Counted from the stretch's first letter, positions 1 through 6,897 are shown. The stretch: 10,242 nucleotides of DNA from Acidimicrobiales bacterium (GCA_020631315.1 JAHDHM010000046.1:1-10242); one strand, 5' to 3'. Notes: generated by a model from the sequence alone, not told the origin. Translations and numbers: made by a program.

Positions 1-1
1 T

Positions 2-271
2 CATTGGGACGACACCATGGTGATCGAGCAGGCGACGACGCTGTTGGCGACCACCGATGACCCCGACGCCATGGCGCTCGTGTGCCGAGCGCTCGCGACA
101 GCGGAGGATCCGGAGATCGAGGAGACGATCTTGTGGGTGCTCAGCCCGTTGTGGCACTCCGGACTTCTTGACGTTCCACGGTTGCTCGAACGGGTACTCG
201 AACACGACGACCCCCTCGCTGTCGATGGCGCGACTGAAGCGATGAACTGGCTACGCATCGTCGAGCAGTGA
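2..271 (+). CDS. C-terminal part of a helical, HEAT-like protein (left-truncated)
   Basis: The reading frame is open at the left window edge and ends at TGA 269-271. An internal ATG at 17 could be a start, but there is no convincing ribosome binding site before it and the frame runs on upstream, so I treat the gene as cut by the window. The visible 80-90 residues are acidic and built of short amphipathic helices separated by D-D-P or E-D-P turns (TTDDPDA, ATAEDPEI, LEHDDPLA). That spacing is reminiscent of HEAT or armadillo-type repeats. There is no signal peptide, membrane segment or catalytic motif. No function can be named. The next gene begins about 90 nt downstream on the same strand. 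Confidence 0.55.
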   Translation, partial: HWDDTMVIEQATTLLATTDDPDAMALVCRALATAEDPEIEETILWVLSPLWHSGLLDVPRLLERVLEHDDPLAVDGATEAMNWLRIVEQ

Positions 272-311
272 GTTCTCGCCGCCGGACACGAACATGAGAG
301 GTTCGTGAGAA

Positions 312-323
312 CACCCCGGGGTG
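312..323. repeat. 12-bp perfect palindrome CACCCCGGGGTG
   Basis: This fully self-complementary 12-mer lies 38 nt before the preferred start (362) of the coiled-coil peptidase gene. It lies inside the frame only if the upstream GTG at 305 is the true start. It may be an operator or a chance GC-rich palindrome. I found no convincing -10 box beside it. Confidence 0.35.
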
Positions 324-361
324 CCTTGAATCGGGGTATCGGTGGTGACACCTTGGAGTCG

Positions 362-1615
362 GTGGTCACGGATCGTCGGACGCACCGACGTCGCCAACTA
401 CGCAGAGTGGCTACCGCCTTGGTGGTCCTCGCAGCGAGCCTCATCGCCATCGCCGGCGACGACGTGCGCGCGGACGAGAACGACACCGAGGAGCTGCGCG
501 AGCTCCGGGCCGAACGTGAAGCGCTCGCGGCGCAGATCGCTGCGCAGGCCACATCCGTCGAAGCGGCGACCGCCGAGTTCGAAGACGTGATGGAGGCGCT
601 GGCCATCCTCGAGGACAACGTCCTCGCCGCAGAGCAGCGATTGGCCGCAGCACAGCAAGCCCTCGACGACAGCCGTCTGGCCCTCCAGTCGATCGAGGCC
701 CAAGAGGTCTTCGTCGCCGAAGAGATGCAAAAGACCGAGGACGGCCTCCAGGACCTGGCCGTGCAGTGGTACATCTCCGGTCGCAACACCGAGGACCAGA
801 CCGCGGCAGCCACCTTCGACGCAGCGACGCCCACCGAGGCAGCTGTGCGCGAGACGCTGTTCCGGATCCGGCTCGGTCAGGAGACCAACCTCGTCGACCG
901 GATGCGCGAGCTCACCGACGACCTCGACCTGCTCGTGGAGAACCGTGAGCGGGCCGTGGGCGAGGCCGAGGACCGGGAACTCGCCCTGCAGAACCGTCTG
1001 GCCGAGGCCGAAGAGGCGACGCGGCTCCAGGAGGAGTTCGCCGCCCAGGTCGAAGCCCGCCTGGACGCACGCCTGGCTGAAGCGGCGTCGCTCGAGCAGC
1101 TCGACGCCGAACTGGCCCGTCAGATCCGAGCCGAGGAAGCCGAGATCGCCGCCCGCCTGGCCGAACAGCGCCGCCAGGAAGAACTGGCTAGGCGTGCCGC
1201 AGCGATCCCCAACATCGTCGGCGAGGGCGAGATCGTCAGCGTCAGCGGCATCCGCGTCCACCAGTCGATCGCCACGAACCTGGCCAACATGCTCCAGGCC
1301 GCAGCCAACGACGGCATCCTCCTCGGCGGTGGCGGCTACCGCAGCTCCAGCCAGCAGATCGCGCTACGCCGCGCGCACTGCGGTCCGACGGACTACGACA
1401 TCTACCAGAAGCCCTCGTATCAGTGCCGTCCGCCGACGGCCCGTCCGGGCTTCTCGAACCACGAGCGCGGCCTGGCCATCGACTTCACTGCCAACGGTCG
1501 AGCGATCACCAGCCGCAACACCGCGGCCTTCCAGTGGCTCGCTGCGAATGCTGCTGCCTACGGGTTCTACAACCTGCCGAGCGAGCCCTGGCACTGGTCC
1601 GTCAACGGAAACTGA
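362..1615 (+). CDS. Exported coiled-coil M15/VanY-type D,D-carboxypeptidase-like protein
   Basis: Predicted exported zinc peptidase acting on peptidoglycan stem peptides. Numbering is from GTG 362 (417 residues). Residues 1-37 form a signal peptide: an Arg-rich start, the hydrophobic run ATALVVLAASLIAIAG, and a VRA|DE cleavage site. Residues about 38-282 are almost wholly Ala/Glu/Leu/Arg/Gln heptads, a long coiled coil with a break near the Trp-Tyr segment at about 135. Residues about 290-417 are the VanY-like domain: GGYRSS near 326, zinc ligands His367 and Asp374 in SNHERGLAID, and Glu408 and His411 in EPWHW. Cys340 and Cys355 could form a disulfide. The frame is open further upstream to a GTG at 305. 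I prefer 362 because it gives a normal-length signal peptide; TTG 353 is also possible, and no start has a well-spaced Shine-Dalgarno. A coiled coil before a wall hydrolase recalls EnvC/RipC/PcsB architecture, but the catalytic fold here is different. The domain call is firm; the exact substrate is inferred. Confidence 0.88.
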   Translation: MVTDRRTHRRRQLRRVATALVVLAASLIAIAGDDVRADENDTEELRELRAEREALAAQIAAQATSVEAATAEFEDVMEALAILEDNVLAAEQRLAAAQQALDDSRLALQSIEAQEVFVAEEMQKTEDGLQDLAVQWYISGRNTEDQTAAATFDAATPTEAAVRETLFRIRLGQETNLVDRMRELTDDLDLLVENRERAVGEAEDRELALQNRLAEAEEATRLQEEFAAQVEARLDARLAEAASLEQLDAELARQIRAEEAEIAARLAEQRRQEELARRAAAIPNIVGEGEIVSVSGIRVHQSIATNLANMLQAAANDGILLGGGGYRSSSQQIALRRAHCGPTDYDIYQKPSYQCRPPTARPGFSNHERGLAIDFTANGRAITSRNTAAFQWLAANAAAYGFYNLPSEPWHWSVNGN

Positions 1616-1666
1616 CCCGGCCCACCGCGAGGTCGAGTCAGGGCTCGAAGCAGTACGCCCGGACCG

Positions 1667-2881
1667 TCAGGCTGCAGCCCTGGTCTTCTTGAGCAGCGGC
1701 TCAGCGACGCCGAGCGTCGTGTCCGCCGCACGGAACACACGACCCGGCATGCCAGGGGTGTCGCCGTCGACGAGGTTGCCCATCACCTGGAGCGTGATCT
1801 TGGCGATGGCATCGGTACCGACCGCGAGGCGAAGACCGCTGCGCAGGATCCACGGATGCCCGATCAGCAGAGAGAAGCGTCGGCCGGTGCGCAGGAAGGC
1901 GTCGAACCGGGCGCCGACCTCTTCGTCGTACTTGGCCGGCGCGGTGGCCGGATCGGCCACGTGCAGATCGACGGCGAGCATGCCGGACTCGAGGGCGTAG
2001 TCGATGCCCTCACCGTTCATCGGGTTGACCAGTCCGGCCGCGTCGCCGATGGCGACCCAACCGGGGCCGTGACGCTTCTGCACGCTCATCGGCAGGCGCC
2101 AGGCACGGGGCCGCTCGAGGAACTCACCGATCTCCCAGGTGTCACGCACCAGGTCGGCATAGGAATCGGCCAGCTTGTTGAGGTTGAGCTTCTTGAAGCC
2201 CTTCATCGTGCTGAGCGCACCGCACCCGAGGTTCACGGTGCCGTCGCCGCACGGGAACATCCAGCCGTAGCCGGGGACGGCGGTGCCGTTGGAGTCCTTC
2301 AGCGTGAGGCAGGCCTCGAGATGCTGGTCGTCGTGGCGAGGTGACTCGACGTAGGTGCGGATGGCGAGGCCGAACGTCTCGTCCTCGATCTTCACCGCGC
2401 CGAGCATCCGGGCAGCAGTGCCAGTGGCGCCTGCGGCGAGAACTGTGAGGTCGGCGTTCCAGCGCCGGCCGGCGGCCTCGACACCGACCACACGATCGCC
2501 GTCGAACACCGGCAGCGCCTCGGTCTCGTAGATGACCTCGGCGCCGGCCTTCGCAGCAGCGTCGATGAGTGCAGCATCGAGCCGGCGGCGTGGCCACACC
2601 GCGCCGTGATCGGGGAACTTGCCGCCCGGCCAGTCGAGCTCGCGTTCGGTCGAACCGGCGATCATGCGGAGACCGACGATGTGGTGGCTGTCGGCCATGT
2701 CGATCTCGAGCTCGTTCAACGCGGCGATGGCGCGAGGCGTCAGACCGTCGCCACAGACCTTGTCGCGGCCGAACGGGCCCTTCTCGAACACGACCACGCG
2801 CAAGCCGGCACGGGCAGCACGCAGTGCCGTCGCTGCGCCGCCGGGTCCGCCGCCGATGACGGCGATGTCACAGGTCTCCAT
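1667..2881 (-). CDS. Geranylgeranyl reductase family FAD-dependent oxidoreductase (MenJ-like)
   Basis: A 404-residue flavoprotein of the geranylgeranyl/digeranylgeranyl reductase family, which hydrogenates isoprenoid double bonds. Visible features are the N-terminal dinucleotide fold GGGPGG (10-15) following a buried beta strand, then RDKVCGDGLTPRA (39-51), the substrate-pocket motif PGYGWMFP (203-210), and the second FAD motif GDAAGLVNPMNGEGIDYALESG starting at 279. From memory, the DKxCGDGLTPRA, PGYGW-FP, ALST and VNPxNGEGIDY blocks match mycobacterial MenJ (Rv0561c), which reduces one isoprene unit of menaquinone. Menaquinone or an isoprenoid lipid is therefore the likely substrate, but this is inference. 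The ATG start is fixed by the fold beginning at residue 4; GGAGG lies only 2 nt upstream. It is 60 nt downstream of another flavoprotein gene on the same strand, so co-transcription is possible. It converges with the peptidase gene, leaving 51 nt between the stops. Confidence 0.9.
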   Translation of the reverse strand: METCDIAVIGGGPGGAATALRAARAGLRVVVFEKGPFGRDKVCGDGLTPRAIAALNELEIDMADSHHIVGLRMIAGSTERELDWPGGKFPDHGAVWPRRRLDAALIDAAAKAGAEVIYETEALPVFDGDRVVGVEAAGRRWNADLTVLAAGATGTAARMLGAVKIEDETFGLAIRTYVESPRHDDQHLEACLTLKDSNGTAVPGYGWMFPCGDGTVNLGCGALSTMKGFKKLNLNKLADSYADLVRDTWEIGEFLERPRAWRLPMSVQKRHGPGWVAIGDAAGLVNPMNGEGIDYALESGMLAVDLHVADPATAPAKYDEEVGARFDAFLRTGRRFSLLIGHPWILRSGLRLAVGTDAIAKITLQVMGNLVDGDTPGMPGRVFRAADTTLGVAEPLLKKTRAAA

Positions 2882-2941
2882 GGCCTCCAGCCTGCCCGAA
2901 GAACCGCGCGAATCCGAGACCTCGACGCTGTGGCTTCCGAC

Positions 2942-4075
2942 TCAGGTCGTGAACCGACCGGGGTCGATCTGTGCCGGATCCAATCCGGCAGCGGTGACGT
3001 CCTCGGGAAGCGAGTCGCCGAGCACACCGGCGGCCACGACGCGAGCCGCAGCGGGCGCCGACTGGATTCCGGTTCCACCCTGGCCACAGCACCAGTGGAA
3101 ACCCCCCAGCTCAGGGTCGGGGCCGAGCACCGGGTCGGCATCGGGGGCGAACGTACGCAGACCCGCCCAGGCCGTGCGCACGACCCGTAGTTCCGGCTGG
3201 ATGAAGTGCTGCGCCAGCTCGATCGTCCGAGCGACGTCTTCCTCCTCGGGCCGGATGTCCTGCGGTTCCACCGGGGTCTGATCCATCGGTGACATCAGCA
3301 GCTGCCCACCGGACTCCGGTTTGGCGTAGAAGTCGTGGCTGGCAGTGTGGATGAGCGGCCCGTCCGAGATGCCCGGCGTCGCCACCGTGAAGGCGGTCCG
3401 TCGACACGGCGTGAGGCCCACGGGCCGCGCGCCGAACCGCTCCGCCACGACATCACCCCAGGCACCACCCGCGTTGACCACCGAGCCCGCGTGCACCGAG
3501 TCATCGCCGACCTCGACGAGCCAACCGTCGCCGTCAGGACGACCACGGACCGCTTCGTTCGACCGCCAGATCTCGATGCCCCGAGCACGAGCGCCCCGCA
3601 GAAACGCCTGATGGAGCCCAGGGACGTCGAGGTCCCGGACGTCCTCCTGGTAGCTGCCACCGTCGACGTGAGTGAGGTCGACCCACGGCACCAGCTCGAT
3701 CAGCTGGTCGTTGTCGATCGCGACCCGAGCACCGTCGGTGATGCGGTTGGCGGTGTGGCCGTCGCTGTCGGCGACGAGGTGTCGTGCGCCCTCGGCGACG
3801 TCGATGATCACGTCGCCCCGCGGCGTCAGCAGCGGTGCGTCGGTGAGCCCGTCGGGCGGGTCGACGAGGAACGCCTCACTCGCCTCGGACAGCGCCGAGA
3901 ACGCCGCACCGCCGAGACCCGGCAGGAAGATCGCCGCGGACCGACCGGTCGAGTGATGTGTGAGGTTCGGCTCTCGCTCGACGACCAGCACGGACACGTG
4001 AGCCGACAGCTCGTAGGCGACGGACATGCCGGCGATGCCGCCCCCGACCACGACGACGTCGAACGATGCGCTCAT
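2942..4075 (-). CDS. FAD-dependent D-amino-acid dehydrogenase/oxidase-like protein (DAO family, DauA-related)
   Basis: A 377-residue flavoprotein of the DAO fold, which oxidises amines or amino acids to imines. It has the Rossmann motif VVVVGGGIAGMSVAYEL (7-23), the acidic adenine-ribose residue in VVERE (Glu33), and HSTGRSAA (41-48). NAGGAWGD (201-208) and GQGGTGIQSAPA (331-342) are the usual later FAD contacts. The layout and many blocks (SAH-VVLERE, HSTGRSAA, PLL-PR, WAGLR-F) match, from memory, D-arginine dehydrogenase DauA of Pseudomonas. Tyr250 and Arg307 align with its substrate residues Tyr249 and Arg305. However, DauA His48, Thr50 and Tyr53 correspond to Ile49, Leu51 and Leu54 here, so another substrate is likely. 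The ATG has GAGGG 7 nt upstream. It is divergent from the acyl-CoA dehydrogenase gene across 132 nt, and upstream of the MenJ-like gene. Confidence 0.85.
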   Translation of the reverse strand: MSASFDVVVVGGGIAGMSVAYELSAHVSVLVVEREPNLTHHSTGRSAAIFLPGLGGAAFSALSEASEAFLVDPPDGLTDAPLLTPRGDVIIDVAEGARHLVADSDGHTANRITDGARVAIDNDQLIELVPWVDLTHVDGGSYQEDVRDLDVPGLHQAFLRGARARGIEIWRSNEAVRGRPDGDGWLVEVGDDSVHAGSVVNAGGAWGDVVAERFGARPVGLTPCRRTAFTVATPGISDGPLIHTASHDFYAKPESGGQLLMSPMDQTPVEPQDIRPEEEDVARTIELAQHFIQPELRVVRTAWAGLRTFAPDADPVLGPDPELGGFHWCCGQGGTGIQSAPAAARVVAAGVLGDSLPEDVTAAGLDPAQIDPGRFTT

Positions 4076-4120
4076 CGCCTCACCCTCTCACACCCCACCG
4101 GGCTCGGCGGCTGCTGCCGT

Positions 4121-4144
4121 CGTGTCGTGTTCCGACGCGACACG
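4121..4144. promoter_or_regulatory. Inverted repeat CGTGTCG-N10-CGACACG in divergent control region
   Basis: Perfect 7-bp arms lie at 4121-4127 and 4138-4144, separated by 10 nt. They sit between the divergent flavoprotein and acyl-CoA dehydrogenase genes, ending 5 nt before the candidate -35 box of the latter. A dimeric repressor of the TetR or GntR type would fit, as often seen for fatty-acid genes, but no regulator gene is adjacent. Confidence 0.35.
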
Positions 4145-4149
4145 CCCGC

Positions 4150-4179
4150 TTGGTCCACGCTTCGGCGGGTCGGTAGCTT
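4150..4179 (+). promoter_or_regulatory. Candidate promoter of the acyl-CoA dehydrogenase/GNAT operon
   Basis: TTGGTC (4150-4155) and TAGCTT (4174-4179) are separated by 18 nt, resembling a housekeeping-sigma promoter. A transcript starting near 4186 would carry a leader of about 22 nt containing AAGGGG (4197-4202), a Shine-Dalgarno 5 nt before ATG 4208. Confidence 0.45.
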
Positions 4180-4207
4180 CGGGGGTCCGATCGATGAAGG
4201 GGATGAG

Positions 4208-5521
4208 ATGACCGGTTTGAAGTCAGCAGGTGCCGACGACGTCAACCTGGCGATGTCGGAGGAGGCGCGGCCGCTGTTCGACAAGGTCGTCGCCTTCATC
4301 GAAGAGATCGTCAACCCGGGCTCCGAGGAGTTCTACAAGCTCGACGCCGACCGCCCGAACCGCTGGGCTCACGCCCCCGAGGCCCTCGAGGTCCTGGAGC
4401 GCATGAAGGACGAAGCCCGGGCGCGTGGCCTGTGGAACTTCTTCCTCCCGGACGCCGAGACCGGCGAAGGTCTGTCGAACCTCGACTACGCCTACATCGC
4501 CGCCGAGCTCGGCAAGAACCCGCTCGCCAGCCAGACCATGAACTGCTCGGCTCCTGACACCGGCAACATGGAGGTGCTCGAGCGGGTCGGTACGCCGGAG
4601 CAGAAGGAGAAGTGGCTCAAGCCGCTCCTCAACGGCGAGATCCGTTCGGCCTACGCCATGACCGAACCCGAGGTCGCCAGCTCCGACGCCAAGAACGTCC
4701 AGTGCCAGGCCGTGCTCGACGGTGACGAGTGGGTCATCAACGGCGAGAAGTACTACATCTCCGGTGTCGGCGATGAGCGCTGCAAGATCATGATCGTCAT
4801 GGTCCGGACCAACCCGGATGCGTCGCCGCACCTGCAGCAGAGCCAGATCCTCGTCCCGACCGACACGCCCGGTTTCGAGATCCTCGGCCCGATGCACGTG
4901 TTCGGCAACGACGACGCCCCGCACGGCCACATGCACATCCGCTTCACGGACTGCCGCGTGCCGAAGGAGAACGTCCTGCTCGGCGAGGGCCGCGGCTTCG
5001 AGATCAGCCAGGTCCGCCTCGGCCCCGGCCGCATCCACCACTGCATGCGCTCCATCGGTGCCGCCGAGCGTGCGCTCGAGCTGATGGTCGACCGTGCCAC
5101 CAAGCGTGAGGCCTTCGGCAAGAAGCTCACCCACCTCGGCGGCAACATGGAGATCATCGCCCGAGCCCGCATCGAGATCGAGGCCATGCGCCTGATGGTC
5201 CTGCGTGGCGCCAAGGCCATGGACACCCTCGGCAACTCCGAGGCCCGCGTCTGGGTCAGCGCCGTCAAGGCGATGGTGCCCGAGCGCTGCTGCCAGATCA
5301 TCGACCAGGCCATCCAGATGCACGGCGCCACCGGTGTCTCCCAGTGGACCCCGCTGGCGCAGATGTACCACTCCCAGCGCACGCTGCGACTGGCCGACGG
5401 CCCGGACGAGGTGCACTACTTCGTGGTCGGCCGCGCCGAGGTGAACAACCACGTGCCGCTGCCCACCTCGCCCGGCGACGGCGAGATCAAGCCGATGGCC
5501 ATGTTCTCCGGCCCGAGTTGA
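4208..5521 (+). CDS. Acyl-CoA dehydrogenase, ACAD10/11-like subfamily
   Basis: A 437-residue flavoenzyme expected to desaturate an acyl-CoA at the alpha-beta bond, passing electrons to ETF in the cytoplasm. Visible are the N-terminal helical domain (about 15-145) and the FAD-binding block YAMTEPEVASSD (149-160). The beta domain contains WVINGEKYYISG (175-186) and FTDCRVPKENVLLGEGRGF (246-264). The C-terminal helices carry RATKREAFGKKL (296-307) and QMHGATGVSQ (370-379). The terminal LADGPDEVH (395-403) is typical of the ACAD10/11 branch: Asp397 sits where MCAD has its catalytic Glu. ACAD10/11 relatives favour long or branched and 4-hydroxy acyl-CoAs, so the exact substrate is unknown. ATG 4208 is chosen over the much longer open frame because AAGGGG lies 5 nt upstream and family homology begins here. 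The GNAT gene follows after 7 nt. Confidence 0.93.
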   Translation: MTGLKSAGADDVNLAMSEEARPLFDKVVAFIEEIVNPGSEEFYKLDADRPNRWAHAPEALEVLERMKDEARARGLWNFFLPDAETGEGLSNLDYAYIAAELGKNPLASQTMNCSAPDTGNMEVLERVGTPEQKEKWLKPLLNGEIRSAYAMTEPEVASSDAKNVQCQAVLDGDEWVINGEKYYISGVGDERCKIMIVMVRTNPDASPHLQQSQILVPTDTPGFEILGPMHVFGNDDAPHGHMHIRFTDCRVPKENVLLGEGRGFEISQVRLGPGRIHHCMRSIGAAERALELMVDRATKREAFGKKLTHLGGNMEIIARARIEIEAMRLMVLRGAKAMDTLGNSEARVWVSAVKAMVPERCCQIIDQAIQMHGATGVSQWTPLAQMYHSQRTLRLADGPDEVHYFVVGRAEVNNHVPLPTSPGDGEIKPMAMFSGPS

Positions 5522-5528
5522 TCCTGCG

Positions 5529-6020
5529 TTGATCCGCTCGTACTCCGAAGGCGACCGTCAGGCCGTCCTCGACATCAACGCCGCGAACGTCCCCGAAGTC
5601 GGGACGATGGACGGTGCCAAGCTCGACCTGCTCGTGGCCGAAGCCGTCGACGTCAGTGTCGTCGACGTGGACGGTCAGATCGTCGGGTTCATGATCCTGC
5701 TGGGGCCCGGCGGCTCCTACGGCAGCCCGAACTACGCCTGGTTCTCTGAGCGCTATCCCGAGTTCGTCTACGTCGATCGCATCGCGCTCGGCGAGGCGGC
5801 TCGGGGCCAGGGCTGGGGTCCGCAGCTGTACGAGCGTGCTGCAGCTGCGACTCGTGCCGCGGGTGCACCGGTGTTGTTGGCGGAGGTCAACACGGTGCCG
5901 CCGAACCCACGGAGCCTGCGGTTCCACGAGATCTTCGGGTTCGTCGAAGTGGGTCGGGAGCAGCCCTACGGCGGCGACGAAGAGGTCGCCATGCTCGCGT
6001 GCGAGATCAGCCCGGGCTGA
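5529..6020 (+). CDS. GNAT-family N-acetyltransferase (COG3818-like)
   Basis: A 163-residue single-domain GNAT protein, predicted to move an acetyl group from acetyl-CoA to an unknown amine. It opens with IRSYSEGDRQAVLDINAANVPEVG, has the central strands VDVDGQIVGFMILL (46-58) and FVYVDRIAL (79-87), and the pyrophosphate loop ARGQGWGPQLY (91-101). It ends with AEVNTVPPNPRSLRFHEIFGFVEVG (118-142). The VPEVG start, the YGSPNYAWFSERY segment and EVN-PPNP together recall the COG3818 acetyltransferases. The start is TTG at 5529: no other in-frame start lies between it and the preceding gene, and the fold begins at once. There is no clear Shine-Dalgarno, so translational coupling to the dehydrogenase is likely. 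Its last 14 bases overlap the last 14 of the convergent P450-like gene. Confidence 0.88.
   Translation: MIRSYSEGDRQAVLDINAANVPEVGTMDGAKLDLLVAEAVDVSVVDVDGQIVGFMILLGPGGSYGSPNYAWFSERYPEFVYVDRIALGEAARGQGWGPQLYERAAAATRAAGAPVLLAEVNTVPPNPRSLRFHEIFGFVEVGREQPYGGDEEVAMLACEISPG
6007..6020. repeat. 14-bp perfect palindrome carrying both stop codons of convergent genes
   Basis: TCAGCCCGGGCTGA is identical on both strands. It encodes the last three codons plus stop (AGC CCG GGC TGA) of the GNAT gene on the plus strand and of the P450-like gene on the minus strand, so both proteins end in Ser-Pro-Gly. With no loop and no T-run it is not a standard terminator. Confidence 0.8.
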
Positions 6021-6879
6021 GGTTCCCGACGGCTCGGCGGAGCGGCAGGCTGATCGGCCGGCCGTGTTCATCGAACTCGACTGCGGCGGCGTCGAGCGTC
6101 CACTCACTCTCGCCGATCGCGGTCCAGAGGCCGGCGCTCAACGCCTGTGCTGCCTGCCGACCCGGGCAGTGGTGAGGTCCGTGTCCGAACTCGTGACCTG
6201 ACGCTGAGAGGTCGAGCACCACGTCGTCAACCGGCCGCAATTGGTGACCCCCCACGATGGTCTCCGTGGTCGCTCGGCGGACGGTCGCCGGCAGCGATGG
6301 TCGACGCTCGGAGCCCGACGACCGCGCCCAGATGAGGGTTGCTGCGTACATGGCCGTGGCGTCATGGCACTGATAGAGCAGCGAGACCGCGGCGACCGGG
6401 CCGCCTGGGGCGGCGGCGAACCGGTCGAGCAACCGCGTCGTCGCTCGGTCAGACGCCGGGCTCGACTCGTGCCCTCGCCCGATGACTCGCGCGACCTCGA
6501 GCACGTCGCGGCGGACATCAGTCGTCTCCCCGTCGACGACGTGCAGTGCTTCGGCCAGCGTCTCCACCGGCACCACGAAACAGAGGTCGGCGACCGCGTC
6601 GATCGTCGTGCCGCCCCGGTCGGCGGCAGCCGTCAGCAGACGCCGACTTCGCTCGGCTGCACGAAGCTCGAGTTCCGCGGCGTCGAGCACCGCGACCGCA
6701 AGGTCGACCGCCGCACGGCGTTCGGCATGGGTGGACTGATCGGAGAAGCGGGCCATGTCCTCGCGAAGGGACCGGGTCGCGCCTTCCTGCAGCGTGATCG
6801 GGCTCGATGGCGGTACGAGCGCCGGGTGTTCGAAGGCGGTCGCCACATCGTCAGCCGTCGAGAGTCTCAGCGGATCCAT
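6007..6879 (-). CDS. Short cytochrome P450-like protein
   Basis: A 290-residue protein, about 100 shorter than bacterial P450s. FGHGPHHCPGR (231-241) matches the heme-thiolate signature FxxGxHxCxG with Cys238 as the expected iron ligand, followed by an Ala-rich L-helix. FSDQSTHAERRAAV (45-58) resembles the C-helix HxxxR region that contacts heme propionates. SLLYQCHDATAMY (166-178) resembles the I-helix, with Asp173 and Thr175 roughly at the acid-alcohol pair. VGGHQLRPVDDVVLDLSAS (209-227) looks like the sheet before the heme loop. I see no ExxR K-helix and no NRDPxxFxxPxxF meander: only 63 residues separate Thr175 from Cys238, against about 105 in P450cam. ATG 6879 is chosen because family-like sequence begins there; GTG 6888 is possible, and an ATG at 6954 would overlap the divergent gene. 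It is probably controlled by the divergent ArsR-type regulator through the inverted repeat between them. It may be a compact oxidase, a heme-binding non-enzyme or a decayed P450. Confidence 0.65.
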   Translation of the reverse strand: MDPLRLSTADDVATAFEHPALVPPSSPITLQEGATRSLREDMARFSDQSTHAERRAAVDLAVAVLDAAELELRAAERSRRLLTAAADRGGTTIDAVADLCFVVPVETLAEALHVVDGETTDVRRDVLEVARVIGRGHESSPASDRATTRLLDRFAAAPGGPVAAVSLLYQCHDATAMYAATLIWARSSGSERRPSLPATVRRATTETIVGGHQLRPVDDVVLDLSASGHEFGHGPHHCPGRQAAQALSAGLWTAIGESEWTLDAAAVEFDEHGRPISLPLRRAVGNLSPG

Positions 6880-6897
6880 GCCGACCACGATGCACGT

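Noticed and set aside
305..361. GTG 305 as the start of the coiled-coil peptidase
   Set aside because: It gives an unusually long pre-hydrophobic region, and codon use over this stretch (AGA, ACA, AAT, several GGT) is less typical than in the rest of the gene. It is not excluded.
1..834. Minus-strand open frame of 277 residues opposite the first two genes
   Set aside because: It is Ser/Ala/Arg-rich with no fold pattern and antisense to the coiled-coil coding region; a shadow of Ala/Glu-rich codons.
1633..1648. TCGAG-N6-CTCGA hairpin as a terminator between convergent genes
   Set aside because: A five-base stem with no T-run is too weak in DNA this GC-rich; noted only as possible.
3335..4207. 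Upstream open frame continuous with the acyl-CoA dehydrogenase, which would add about 290 residues
   Set aside because: It lies antisense to the DAO-family gene, has the Arg/Asp/Val-rich composition of a shadow frame and carries no domain. ATG 4208 has a good Shine-Dalgarno and starts the known fold.
4223..5452. Minus-strand open frame of 409 residues opposite the acyl-CoA dehydrogenase
   Set aside because: Its Val/Leu/Gly/Asp/His repetitive composition is what the complement of a high-GC3 gene gives. No motif is present and the sense strand is an unmistakable enzyme.
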